Source: JANJUO01 sp942492935 (GTDB lineage: Bacteria; Bacteroidota; Ignavibacteria; Kapaibacteriales; UBA2268). From it: 64,000 nt of DNA. Below are positions 26,486-35,918 of this stretch, piece by piece; position 1 is the stretch's first letter; each line of letters opens with the position of its first letter. The stretch lies in contig OW818654.1 in assembly GCA_942492935.1 (NCBI GenBank), forward strand, positions 3,906,001 through 3,970,000, read 5' to 3'. The notes beneath the pieces are model-generated. The model was not told the origin of the DNA and did not search any database. It worked only from the letters and a program-made list of their open reading frames with translations. A program made the translations under genes and the position numbers.

Positions 26486-27841
26486 TTAATGAGCTATTTC
26501 TAACTCTCTTGATTTCAACATAAATGCTGCCATTAAAGTTATTATTACTAATAACCCAAGAATTCCAAAGCTTATTTGATAACCACCAAGACCTCCACCT
26601 AAACTTGCAATTAAACCACCAGATAAAGCAGTAAACATAATTTTGCCTGAACTTGTGGAAATTGTGAGAATTCCTTGTCCTGATGCACGTTCATTTTGGG
26701 TAGTTTCGCGATTCATAATGTATCTTAATGGAGAGCCAACTAATGCAGCAAGTCCTATACCAACGAGTGTACCAGCTACATAAAAACCAATTTTTTCAGC
26801 ACCGAATATACTTAAAGAAAATAGACCAATAGTTAAAACTATAATTCCACTTATAATTACAATTTTTGAACCTAATTTATCTAATAAACGTCCACCAAGA
26901 GGTGCTGCGATAAACATACCAACAATCATAGGAATAAGCATAAAACTTGCTTCTGAAGGCGTTAAATCAAATACTTTTGCTGCCATAGAAGGCATAAACA
27001 TTACAGCTGATTCACCAAGTCCAGCACCAAAAGCTACAATATAAGTAACAACTAATTGCTTGGATTTAATTAATTGTGTATTTATAATTGGGCTGCTATG
27101 TCTTTTTTCATTCAAATAAAAGAGTGGTATTAATACTAATGTGATAACAATGAATGGCAGTACATTGGCTGATAGCAAACTATTAATAAAATTACTTGCG
27201 TCAAATTTATTAAAACCATAAGCAAAACAGAACAAAATTACAGTCAGCATTATCGCACCCTTCCAGTCAAATAAAAATTTTGAATCAATAGACTTGGTAG
27301 GTAGTAACCGTATTGAATAAATAATCAATATTATAGCTATTGGGATGTTTATTGCAAATAGTAAATGCCAACTTATCATCAGTAATAATGCTCCAACAAG
27401 TGGACCAATTATAAATGCTAATCCAAAAACAGCTCCAATCATTCCAAGTGCAGCACCTTGCTTTTCTTTTGGGAAAGTATCGCCAATTACCGCTGAAGCA
27501 ACAGGAAAAATTCCTCCTGAACCAAGCCCTTGTACTGCTCTACCAATTAACATTATCGAAAAGTCGTAAGAAGTAAGAATAATACCAGAGCCAATAGCAA
27601 AAATTGCTAAATTGATTACATAAATCCAGCGTCTGCCAAGCATATCAGATAATTTTCCCATCAATGGAGTTGAAATAAGGTTTGCAAGTAGATAAATATT
27701 AAATACCCATGATGCTTCACGTGTAGTCAAATTAAAAGTTTTTTGTATAGCTGGGAGTGCTGGTCCAATTATAGCTATGTCAAGAGCTCCCATTAAAACC
27801 CCTGCAAAAAGCAGCATCAATATTTTATTATTTTTTATCAT
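26486..27841 (-). CDS. MFS transporter, drug:H+ antiporter-like
   Basis: A 451-aa membrane protein with at least 12 helices. It has the MFS motif between helices 2 and 3 (GKLSDMLGRRWIYV), an early acidic residue in helix 1 (GALDIAIIGPALPAI) and motif C-like glycines (GMIGAVFGLAFIIGPLVGALL), which place it among multidrug-type efflux proteins. The substrate is unknown. It starts 9 bases after the upstream M16 gene stop, so it is likely the third gene of an operon with two M16 peptidases. Confidence 0.85.
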   Translation of the reverse strand: MIKNNKILMLLFAGVLMGALDIAIIGPALPAIQKTFNLTTREASWVFNIYLLANLISTPLMGKLSDMLGRRWIYVINLAIFAIGSGIILTSYDFSIMLIGRAVQGLGSGGIFPVASAVIGDTFPKEKQGAALGMIGAVFGLAFIIGPLVGALLLMISWHLLFAINIPIAIILIIYSIRLLPTKSIDSKFLFDWKGAIMLTVILFCFAYGFNKFDASNFINSLLSANVLPFIVITLVLIPLFYLNEKRHSSPIINTQLIKSKQLVVTYIVAFGAGLGESAVMFMPSMAAKVFDLTPSEASFMLIPMIVGMFIAAPLGGRLLDKLGSKIVIISGIIVLTIGLFSLSIFGAEKIGFYVAGTLVGIGLAALVGSPLRYIMNRETTQNERASGQGILTISTSSGKIMFTALSGGLIASLGGGLGGYQISFGILGLLVIITLMAAFMLKSRELEIAH

Positions 27842-27850
27842 ATTTTAAAT

Positions 27851-29932
27851 TTAGTGATTGTCTTTGATTTCCGGTTCAAAAATATTATCATTTACTTCTT
27901 CATCTATTTTATAACTAACATTAAGATTAATTGAATAGCCAGGTCCTGAAATAACTAAAGTTCTCGGTAAAGTAAAATTGCCAATCTTTGAATAATCGGA
28001 ATAAGATTCTACTCCAATTTCACTTCCGCTTCCTGTTTTGATTACAGTTTCTTTTTTAAGCAAATAAAAAGTAGTGGCATCAAAATACAAAGTTGATTCT
28101 TCATTGCTTGGTGAAATTGCTTTCATTAGAATAACGTTGTCTTTTTTTCCAATTACTTCACATTTAAAACCAATCTGAACTAATTTAGTTTCTTGAAGTA
28201 TTTCAGCTTCGAGCAAAAATTTTGATATATCATTACCAGTTTGCTTAACAACTGTACCCGAAACATCAGTATAAGCATCAGTTCCATTAGTCCATAATTT
28301 TTGTGGATAGCCACTTATATCTATATTTTGATATAATTTATTACCAATTTTATTAATTCTCGTGTAATTTACTTGGGATTTTTGACCTTGGAAAGCAAAA
28401 TTTCCCTCGCCTTCTGCAATTAAAGTTTTGATGGAATTTATTTGGCTTTTCCCACCAATAGCTTTTGCATATTTATCTAATAAATCATCTGCACTTATTG
28501 ATACTTTTTCAATTTTTGCATTTGGACCTGTGAGTGCATTTAAATCTAAATCATATTCGAAAATATTTCCGTATTTTTCCAATTCTTTTTTAACAGATGG
28601 GTCTCCAGCAATTACAATATATGAATTATCTGGATTCAAATATTTTCTTGCGGCATTTCTAACATCAGTAGAAGAAATTGAACTTAATCTTTTTGGATAT
28701 GATTTTACAAGTTCAATTGATTTACCCATAAAATCTGCATTTTGAATTAAACTTGCAACAAATGAACTATTCTCGAAAGACATCAAATAAGAGCCAATTT
28801 TATAACTCTTTATTCTGTTTAATTCATCATCTGTTGGAGCTTCAGTATTTAGTTGTCTTAATTGTTCAAGGGTTATCATTACAGAAGAATCAGTTTTGGC
28901 AGTTGCAACATCTGCACCACAAACGAATCTATTCGCATATTTTGAACCAGAGACATAACCGAAAGGAGTGTATGTAAATGAATAAGTTTCTCTTAAAGTT
29001 CTAAATAATCTACCAGCAAAACCTGCACCAATAACTGAGCCAGCAAGGTCAAATGATTCGTAATCTCTGTAAGAATAAGGTATTCCAAGTGAAGTAACAA
29101 TCAATGAACTTTGAACAGAACCTGCTCTGTTAATAAAATATACGCCTTTTGGTTGTGATTGTGGGTCAGGGATATTAATTATTGGTTTTTCGCCTTTTTT
29201 CCAATTACCGAAATATTTTTCAAGTAATTTTACTGCTTCTTTTTCTGAGATATCGCCAATTACTGCAATTGTCATATTATTTGGCATAAAAGTGAGGTTG
29301 TAGTATTTTTTTACATCATCAATACTAATTGAATTGACAGATTCTTCGGTTGTTTTTTTACTGTATGGATGTTTTTCACCATAAACAACTTTTCTTGCTA
29401 ATGCACCTGCAAGTGAACCCGGGTCAGCTTTATCATATTGAATTGAGGCAATTTTCTGATTGATAATTTTTTCAAATTCATCATTAGGAAAAGCAGGATT
29501 TATTATATAATCTGAAACAACATCAAGTACAGTATTAATTTGTTTTTTTAATCCACCTCCAAATCCTGAAATGTAATCAGGTCCAGCACTCAATCCAAAA
29601 GAAGCACCAACTCCATCAAGTGTTGATGCAATTGAAAGTGCATTTCTTTTTTTTGTACCTTTTGACAAAATCTCCGATGTTACTTCCGCAACTCCTGTTT
29701 TTGTTCCTTCAATTGAAGAACCTCCTTCAATCATTATTCTGAAATAAACTGTTGGCTGCTCGTGGTCTTCAATTACAAAAACTTTTATTCCATTAGATAA
29801 TGTTTTGGTTGAGTATTTCGGAAAGGAAAATTCCTTTTCCTGCATTGGTTCAGGTTTTTTGTTTACATTTATATCAACTGCAAACATATTAACTGTAAAA
29901 GCTATAATAAATAACGCAAATATTTTTTTCAT
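27851..29932 (-). CDS. M16 peptidase-like protein without zinc motif, with extra C-terminal domain
   Basis: A 693-aa exported protein with a signal peptide (residues 1-18). Residues about 40-460 have the M16 two-domain fold (FPKYSTKTLSNGIKVFVIED, then TIAVIGDISEKEAVKLLEKY), but the HxxEH zinc motif is replaced by a sequence without His (GVAEVTSEIL), so it should be catalytically inactive and serve as the partner of the active M16 protein upstream. Residues about 490-690 form an additional domain resembling LolA-like outer-membrane lipoprotein-sorting proteins (DLLDKYAKAIGG, TLYFDATTFYLLKKE). It starts 34 bases after the active M16 gene. Confidence 0.85.
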   Translation of the reverse strand: MKKIFALFIIAFTVNMFAVDINVNKKPEPMQEKEFSFPKYSTKTLSNGIKVFVIEDHEQPTVYFRIMIEGGSSIEGTKTGVAEVTSEILSKGTKKRNALSIASTLDGVGASFGLSAGPDYISGFGGGLKKQINTVLDVVSDYIINPAFPNDEFEKIINQKIASIQYDKADPGSLAGALARKVVYGEKHPYSKKTTEESVNSISIDDVKKYYNLTFMPNNMTIAVIGDISEKEAVKLLEKYFGNWKKGEKPIINIPDPQSQPKGVYFINRAGSVQSSLIVTSLGIPYSYRDYESFDLAGSVIGAGFAGRLFRTLRETYSFTYTPFGYVSGSKYANRFVCGADVATAKTDSSVMITLEQLRQLNTEAPTDDELNRIKSYKIGSYLMSFENSSFVASLIQNADFMGKSIELVKSYPKRLSSISSTDVRNAARKYLNPDNSYIVIAGDPSVKKELEKYGNIFEYDLDLNALTGPNAKIEKVSISADDLLDKYAKAIGGKSQINSIKTLIAEGEGNFAFQGQKSQVNYTRINKIGNKLYQNIDISGYPQKLWTNGTDAYTDVSGTVVKQTGNDISKFLLEAEILQETKLVQIGFKCEVIGKKDNVILMKAISPSNEESTLYFDATTFYLLKKETVIKTGSGSEIGVESYSDYSKIGNFTLPRTLVISGPGYSINLNVSYKIDEEVNDNIFEPEIKDNH

Positions 29933-29966
29933 TTTAATAATTCCAAATTTAATTATACTTAAAATA

Positions 29967-31316
29967 TTAATTAACCTGTTCAGCAGGAATATATGTTAAA
30001 ATCACTCTTTTATCGGTATCTAAATATTTTTTAGCAACACGTTGAATATCTGCTTTTTTTACTTTCCCGAATTTTTCAATTTCAGTATTGATTAATGACG
30101 GATTACCATAGTAACTATATAGTCTTGCTAATTCCATTGCCTTTTCTTCAACATCTTTTTTTGATTCAATAAATTCCGCTTCTTTGATATTCTTAGCTTT
30201 TGTGAATTCCTCGTCTGTTATTCCTTTCTCAACAATTTTTTTTATTTCATCAAAAATTTGACTTTCAACTTTGGATATTTTTTCGCCTGGAGTTGCTATT
30301 CCATAGAAAAGCAATAGACCTGAATATTGTAAAATCATTGGTTCGGCTGCAACAGCAACGGCAGATTGTTCGTTATTTACCAAACGTTGATACAATCTAC
30401 TACTTTCACCAGCAGCAAGAATATCATTTAATAACAATGTTGCATAATAATCCTCATCACCAAGAGATGGACCACGAAATCCGATGAAAACACCCGGCAA
30501 TTGAGCTTTTGTATCTTTCACTTCTTCACGGTATTCTTTTTCAAGTGGAGGTAGTTTGAATTGCTCTCTTTTTGGCTCTGGATATCTTTTATATTGTCCA
30601 AAATAAGCATTAACATATTTTTTTGCAGAGTCAATTACAAAATCACCAGCAATAACAAGGCAAGCATTATTTGGAACATAAAAATTATCATAAAATGCTC
30701 TGAACTGTGTTATGGTTGCTTTATTTATATGGTCAGGGTCTCCAATAGGAGTCCAAGAATAAGAACCATTTTTAAAAATATTAGCTGTCATTTTATCAAA
30801 CATTGTTCCATAAGGCGAATTATCATTTCTTTGCTTTCTCTCTTCTTTCACAACACCACGTTGAGTTTCTACGCCAATAGTGTCAACAAGCAATTTTCTC
30901 ATTCTTTGCGATTCAATCCACAAAGCAAGATTTAATTGATTTGATGGAACACCAAATTTATAAACAGTTTCATCAAATGATGTATGGGCATTCAAATCAC
31001 CACCTGCTTCTTGGACATATCTATCCATAAATGAACGTTGGATATTATCTGTTGCTTCAAACATTAAATGTTCAAAAAAATGTGCAAACCCTGTTAAATT
31101 TGGATTTTCATCTCTCGAACCAACTCTATAATGAACAATTGTAGAAACAATTGGAGCACTTTTGTCAATATGATAAATAACTTTTAAACCGTTTTCAAGT
31201 GTATCTTCAATAAAATTAATTTTATTGAAATTTGCAAATAACGGATTGGAAATAAATAAAGCTACTATTGCCATAATAACAATATTTATATATTTTATGC
31301 TTTTATTTTTTAACAT
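29967..31316 (-). CDS. M16 family zinc peptidase, active subunit
   Basis: A 449-aa exported protein with a signal peptide (cleavage near residue 28). It has the inverted zinc motif H79-FFE-H83 (GFAHFFEHLMFE) and the downstream acidic KEERKQRNDN region that provides the further Glu ligand, and a C-terminal M16 fold half (VLTYIP end). M16 peptidases degrade short peptides inside a closed chamber and often need an inactive homologue, which is the next gene here. Probably periplasmic. The two form an operon with the MFS transporter. Confidence 0.9.
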   Translation of the reverse strand: MLKNKSIKYINIVIMAIVALFISNPLFANFNKINFIEDTLENGLKVIYHIDKSAPIVSTIVHYRVGSRDENPNLTGFAHFFEHLMFEATDNIQRSFMDRYVQEAGGDLNAHTSFDETVYKFGVPSNQLNLALWIESQRMRKLLVDTIGVETQRGVVKEERKQRNDNSPYGTMFDKMTANIFKNGSYSWTPIGDPDHINKATITQFRAFYDNFYVPNNACLVIAGDFVIDSAKKYVNAYFGQYKRYPEPKREQFKLPPLEKEYREEVKDTKAQLPGVFIGFRGPSLGDEDYYATLLLNDILAAGESSRLYQRLVNNEQSAVAVAAEPMILQYSGLLLFYGIATPGEKISKVESQIFDEIKKIVEKGITDEEFTKAKNIKEAEFIESKKDVEEKAMELARLYSYYGNPSLINTEIEKFGKVKKADIQRVAKKYLDTDKRVILTYIPAEQVN

Positions 31317-31634
31317 ATTTTAACCTAAAAAATATATTTTCAAAAATTCATTTTTACACGAACTACAAAAATAGTAAATCATTAGTAAAATTTATCATAA
31401 GAGTATGAAATTATAAAAAAAGTCGCTTTTTCCTAAATACTTTATAATAACAGACTGTTAATATTAACTTTGTATTTTATGAAATAAGTTCAAAAAGAAT
31501 AAATTTTTTCACTTAAACTTGATTATTTTCAATTTTTTTATTTATTTTTGAAATATTGTGAGAAGTTTTGCCGTTTCATGTGTCATTATATATATGGAGT
31601 TTGCAAATTTGAAATTAGTTTTTTGGGTGAAATT
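31317..31634. repeat. Duplicated upstream region of paralogue B, inverted relative to 7048-7477
   Basis: No gene is seen in these 318 bases between divergent genes. From about 31443 to 31634 the sequence matches the upstream region of the 4.2-7 kb paralogue in inverted orientation, but without the 238-base insertion: here AAGTTTAAGTG is uninterrupted when read on the minus strand (near 31511-31523). It therefore preserves the empty insertion site. Confidence 0.75.
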
Positions 31635-34493
31635 ATGAAAAAGTATTTGTGGTTAATTTTAGTTTTTGCTTTTGTGGGAATGAATGCACAGAATTTGGAT
31701 TCATTGATTGATGTTTCTGGATGGGAAGATTTTGATGGTTATAAAAAGCAGAAGTTGATTATTGGAGATATTACATATCGTCAAATCTCAAAAGACAAAA
31801 CGAAACTTTTTACAGCAGATAGTAATAAGTATTTCAAATTGTGGGATTTGGAAACAGGGAAACTGATAGAAAGTATCAATATTGAGCATCAATTACCAGT
31901 ATTTTTATTGAATGATACGTTGATATTATTTCGTGCCTCAACAAAAAATCCGAATTATCAAAAAAATGTATATGGTTACAGTTTAAATGATAATATTGAA
32001 TATGCATATTTGGAGCATGAATTTTATGATAATAAAGATGTTGATTTATTTATAAGTTATTCATCAATTCAATTGATATCGGATACAGTTATTAAATTTC
32101 CAAAAGAAATCAATAATTATGATTTCACTAACGAAACAAAATATTTAAGTGGCAAAACATTTAGTATAAATTCAAAAATTGAAATTAAAGACTACATTAA
32201 AATGGAAAATTTTAATAACATCACTTATATTGATAAATCGAATTACTATGCAGATATAATTAGTTATGATAAGTATAAAGGGTTTGAGATTAATTATTTT
32301 TTTAGTGTTGGATTTTACAATAATATAAAACCTGTTAATATATCATTTAATGGAAATCCCCCAAACAATTTTCGTAGTATGATTTCAGATATCAATAATA
32401 ACAAATTATTTGTTTGTGAAGCTAATAAATTTTATGTGATAGATACAAAATTAAAAACAACACTTAAAAATCAAACTTTAATTGATACATTAACCTCAAT
32501 TTGTTTACTTGATAGCAATTCGATTGTAGCTTATAATAACCAAAAGAAAAGAATACTTGCTTACAATTGGAAGAACGAATTGTATAATTATTATTATATG
32601 ATTTCAAACAACTATTTGAATAAAATGGTATATTTGAAAGATAGAAGTGAATTTATTATTACTAATAATGGAGGTGAAATTTATTTGCTTTCGGATAGTG
32701 TGTTCAATCAAAAAAATGTTACATTTGAAATGGAAGCCAAAGAATGGCTTATGCAAAAGCAAGTGAAATTCACTAATTTTTCAGCACTTACTTTCGATAG
32801 TTTTTATTGGAATTTTGGAGATGGTGAGGGGAGTACAGAACTTAATCCCTATCATGTATTTAAAAAAGAAGGTAAATATAAAATTGAACTTACCGGAATA
32901 AAAAATGGCTTTTTTTCTTCATATACAGATTCAATAATTGTTTTACCAAATTATTACCCATCCTTTGAAATTGATAAATCTTATGGAGAAGCACCTCTAA
33001 AAGTCAAATTCAAAAATACATCAAGTTTTGATGCCGATTCTGTAATATGGGAATTTGGAAAGAATGCCCAATCCGCTCAAAATATTGAAGAGGGTGAAAT
33101 CACTTTTTATGAAGCAAAAAAGGATACAATCTTTTTAAAAGCATATAAAGCTGGCTCGATATTTCAAACAAGCAAAATAATTGATATATACCAATCAGAT
33201 ACTAATAATATAGTTAGTGTACAAATTGATGCAAAAACTTATTATTATGTTAGTCAGCCATCATACGTTGCTGGCACATCACACAGATTTTATAAATATG
33301 TTTTAAGTTCAGATAATAATTTGTATTATTCATATTTGAACATAGACATTAGTTATTACGCTGGAGCATCAAAAAACGTTGAAACAAATTATTTATCAAC
33401 TTATAAAATCAATTATTTTAATAAGAGAATACCAATAAATTATAATTCTTCTAATATTTTTTCTTATACAGATGGCGGTCTTTTTGTTCTTTGGAATGAC
33501 TCTATTGAAGTATTTGACAGAAATTTAGATATATTGTTTAAAATCAAAAATGATAAGAAATATCAAAATTTTCTAACTATAGATAATAAATATATACTTG
33601 CAAAAAATAATAATAATATTGCATTTTTTAATAAATATTTCATAATTCAAAAAGAATATTCAATTTCTGATTTTACCAATAAAGATGTTGATAGTATTAC
33701 CAATATCCAATTATTTCAATCTGCAAATAAATATCATTCGAACTCCAATTCTTATGTAATATTACAAAGTAATTCAAAAAAACTGACAATTGTCGAATTT
33801 AAAGATAAGAATGTCAATCAGAAATTTACATTAGATAATTTGGAATTAGCAAGTTATAACATAACAAATGATAATGAACTATGTCTGATTTCCAAATCAG
33901 GGGTGTTAAAAATATTAAATTTGAATAATTGTATGTTGAAAGAATATCAGAATTATAATTTTAGTAATTGTCATTATTTTGATAAAAATATCCTATATGA
34001 AGTTAAAGGAGATTTAAAAGACCAACCTGAAGGATTAAGTGTTAAATTTATTGACTTCGATGGAAATTTATTATATCAATATCATACTTTAATCAATACA
34101 AATAGTGAAAATTCTGTGCTATATTTGAATTTCAATAATCTTTATAAATCTTTTGATAATAAAATTTATATCTTGACGGGTAATCCTTATTATCCTTGTT
34201 TTGCATTGATTTCGTTATATTTTAAAAAAAACTTATCACCTTCAGGAATAAATATTTCAAAAAATTCAAATTCCCATCTCTTCCCCAACCCCACTTCTGA
34301 TTATATCAATATTAATAATGGGGAGATTCAAAATATTAAAATTTATGATATGAGAGGAATTGAAATTAATTACAAAGCTGAATTCTTTGGAAATTTGGTA
34401 AGAATTAATGTATCAGATTTACAGACTGGTATGTATGTGGTCAGATATGAATTGCAGGGCAAAATTTATAATGAGAAATTTGTGAAGTATTAA
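31635..34493 (+). CDS. T9SS type A sorting domain surface protein with PKD domain (paralogue B)
   Basis: A 952-aa paralogue of the 4177-7047 protein in inverted orientation about 24 kb away. It has the same signal peptide, a propeller-like N-terminal half, a PKD domain (FYWNFGDGEGSTELNPYH) and a C-terminal sorting domain (FPNPTSDYININNGEI to the end). The frame is open upstream to 31548, but ATG 31635 starts the signal peptide shared with the other copy. Identity is patchy: near-identical over the first ~130 residues, the PKD region and the tail; diverged in between. This suggests gene conversion or selection on the middle parts. Confidence 0.85.
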   Translation: MKKYLWLILVFAFVGMNAQNLDSLIDVSGWEDFDGYKKQKLIIGDITYRQISKDKTKLFTADSNKYFKLWDLETGKLIESINIEHQLPVFLLNDTLILFRASTKNPNYQKNVYGYSLNDNIEYAYLEHEFYDNKDVDLFISYSSIQLISDTVIKFPKEINNYDFTNETKYLSGKTFSINSKIEIKDYIKMENFNNITYIDKSNYYADIISYDKYKGFEINYFFSVGFYNNIKPVNISFNGNPPNNFRSMISDINNNKLFVCEANKFYVIDTKLKTTLKNQTLIDTLTSICLLDSNSIVAYNNQKKRILAYNWKNELYNYYYMISNNYLNKMVYLKDRSEFIITNNGGEIYLLSDSVFNQKNVTFEMEAKEWLMQKQVKFTNFSALTFDSFYWNFGDGEGSTELNPYHVFKKEGKYKIELTGIKNGFFSSYTDSIIVLPNYYPSFEIDKSYGEAPLKVKFKNTSSFDADSVIWEFGKNAQSAQNIEEGEITFYEAKKDTIFLKAYKAGSIFQTSKIIDIYQSDTNNIVSVQIDAKTYYYVSQPSYVAGTSHRFYKYVLSSDNNLYYSYLNIDISYYAGASKNVETNYLSTYKINYFNKRIPINYNSSNIFSYTDGGLFVLWNDSIEVFDRNLDILFKIKNDKKYQNFLTIDNKYILAKNNNNIAFFNKYFIIQKEYSISDFTNKDVDSITNIQLFQSANKYHSNSNSYVILQSNSKKLTIVEFKDKNVNQKFTLDNLELASYNITNDNELCLISKSGVLKILNLNNCMLKEYQNYNFSNCHYFDKNILYEVKGDLKDQPEGLSVKFIDFDGNLLYQYHTLINTNSENSVLYLNFNNLYKSFDNKIYILTGNPYYPCFALISLYFKKNLSPSGINISKNSNSHLFPNPTSDYININNGEIQNIKIYDMRGIEINYKAEFFGNLVRINVSDLQTGMYVVRYELQGKIYNEKFVKY

Positions 34494-34935
34494 GAAATGG
34501 AAAAGAGAATGGAAACCCCACCTAAATCCTCCCTTTGGGAGGACTTAGAATAATAGATTCTGAAATGAGTTAAATATAACATAATTGTTTTCAAGTGTAT
34601 TTAGCAACGTAGTTGTGGTATATGAATAGAAAGGATATGTATTTATTTTTAAAGCTCCGTAGGAGCGACATAGATGCATTGCTAACAAACTGGATTCCTC
34701 ACTTTGTTCGGAATGACGGTGTTCAAGAATAGATTCTGAAACAAGTTTAGAATGACCAAGAAAAAATAAGTTCAGAATTGAAAAACACTTCAAGATAAAC
34801 CTTACCAATTTTTTATATAGCATTTACTGCATTATTAAATTGTAAAAAAAAATTGCAAAACTCTGTAACTTTTTGCAAAAATATTTGTTATAACAATTAA
34901 TATTAGGCATAATTAATTATATTGTTAGGATATGT
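34494..34935. repeat. Gene-free region with dispersed repeats
   Basis: These 442 bases hold a small hairpin (TCCTCCC-TTT-GGGAGGA, 34527-34543) that may end transcription of paralogue B. There is also a partial copy of the GCAACGTAGTTG...GCTCCGTAGGAGC element (about 34602-34684, compare 55652-55798) and fragments of the ATTCTGAAC/GTTTCAGAAT family seen at 55.6-56.1 kb. A minus-strand ORF across it (34545-34823) is a product of the repeats, not a gene. Confidence 0.65.
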
Positions 34936-35343
34936 ATGAAAACTAATTTTTTGTTGCTAATATTATTTAGTATAGCGATTGTGTCATGTAATGATTCTAT
35001 TGTTACAGAGTGTGAGATTGATACTGATAATATTAAAATCAGGGCAAATTATCAATCAATTCAAAAAGAATTGTTTGATAAAAGTTGTATAGGATGCCAT
35101 TCGGGTAGTTTGCCTTCAGGTGGATTAAACCTAAGTTCTGATGTATCTTTTTCAAACATAAAAGATAGGGAAAATGGAAATAAAAATATGTTACTTGTAA
35201 AATCTGGCGTTGCAGATAGTAGCTATTTGATAAAAAAATTGGAGGCAAATGATGGTAGTGTAATGCCACCAACTGGTAAATTAAATCAAGCTGTTATTGA
35301 TACAGTAAAATTATGGATAAATAGTGGTGCTATAAATAATTAA
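34936..35343 (+). CDS. Lipoprotein c-type cytochrome, single heme
   Basis: A 135-aa protein with a lipoprotein signal (lipobox IVSCN, Cys at residue 18) and one heme motif CIGCH near residue 51, followed by GGLNLSSDVSFSNI and VMPPTGKLN, where the Met is a probable axial ligand. This is the short cytochrome type often found in Bacteroidota beside YceI and DUF5777 proteins, which is exactly the order here (10 and 1 bases spacing). It likely works in the periplasm as an electron carrier or redox sensor; the partner is unknown. Confidence 0.85.
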   Translation: MKTNFLLLILFSIAIVSCNDSIVTECEIDTDNIKIRANYQSIQKELFDKSCIGCHSGSLPSGGLNLSSDVSFSNIKDRENGNKNMLLVKSGVADSSYLIKKLEANDGSVMPPTGKLNQAVIDTVKLWINSGAINN

Positions 35344-35353
35344 TGGAGTATTT

Positions 35354-35917
35354 ATGCTACGAATTGTAGTTTTTTTAATCGCAATTATGATGTTTCAAAT
35401 TGCAAATTCTGCTGAATATACAGTAGATAATTCAAAAAAGAATGTTGTAAAATTTATTTCCGAAGCACCTGTTGAGCAATTTGAAGGTGTTACCGAAAAA
35501 ATTGATGGATACTTTTATTCTGAAAAAGGTGATATTCTGAATGCTGAAATCTATTTTGAAGTAAATTTAAACAATGTTGATACTGGAATTGGATTGCGTA
35601 ACCGCCACATGAGAGAGGACTATTTGCATACTTCAAAATATCCAAAAACCACATTTAAAGGAAAAATTTCTGATTTAAAGAAAATTTCCGAAACAGAATT
35701 GGATGTAATTGTAAAAGGCAGTTATTTTTTGCACGGAATTACAAAAGAACGTGAAATATCCGGAAAAATATATTTATTAGATAATGGTATGAAAATCAAA
35801 TCTGAATTCGTTGTAAAACTTACAGACCACAAAATTGATGTTCCAAAATTTATGTTTATGAAAATATCAGAAGATATCAAAGTATATTTAGATTTTATAG
35901 TTAAAAAGGTAAAATAA
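35354..35917 (+). CDS. YceI family periplasmic protein
   Basis: A 187-aa exported protein with a signal peptide (residues 1-18) and the YceI lipocalin-like pattern: YTVDNSKKNVVKFISEAP at the start of the mature protein, LNNVDTGIGLRNRHMREDYL and SKYPKTTFKGKI in the middle. YceI proteins bind long isoprenoid chains such as polyprenyl quinone precursors (family knowledge). It is second in a three-gene module with a cytochrome lipoprotein and a DUF5777 barrel. Confidence 0.9.
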   Translation: MLRIVVFLIAIMMFQIANSAEYTVDNSKKNVVKFISEAPVEQFEGVTEKIDGYFYSEKGDILNAEIYFEVNLNNVDTGIGLRNRHMREDYLHTSKYPKTTFKGKISDLKKISETELDVIVKGSYFLHGITKEREISGKIYLLDNGMKIKSEFVVKLTDHKIDVPKFMFMKISEDIKVYLDFIVKKVK

Positions 35918-35918
35918 A

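Noticed and set aside
31548..31634. Upstream extension of paralogue B to 31548
   Set aside because: The paralogue starts at the same signal peptide, and the 87 bases match the non-coding upstream DNA of the other copy.
34545..34823. 92-aa minus-strand ORF with a Ser/Glu-rich stretch
   Set aside because: It lies over dispersed repeats (the same family as at 55.6-56.1 kb), and the peptide is a translation of those repeats. No start signal or domain.
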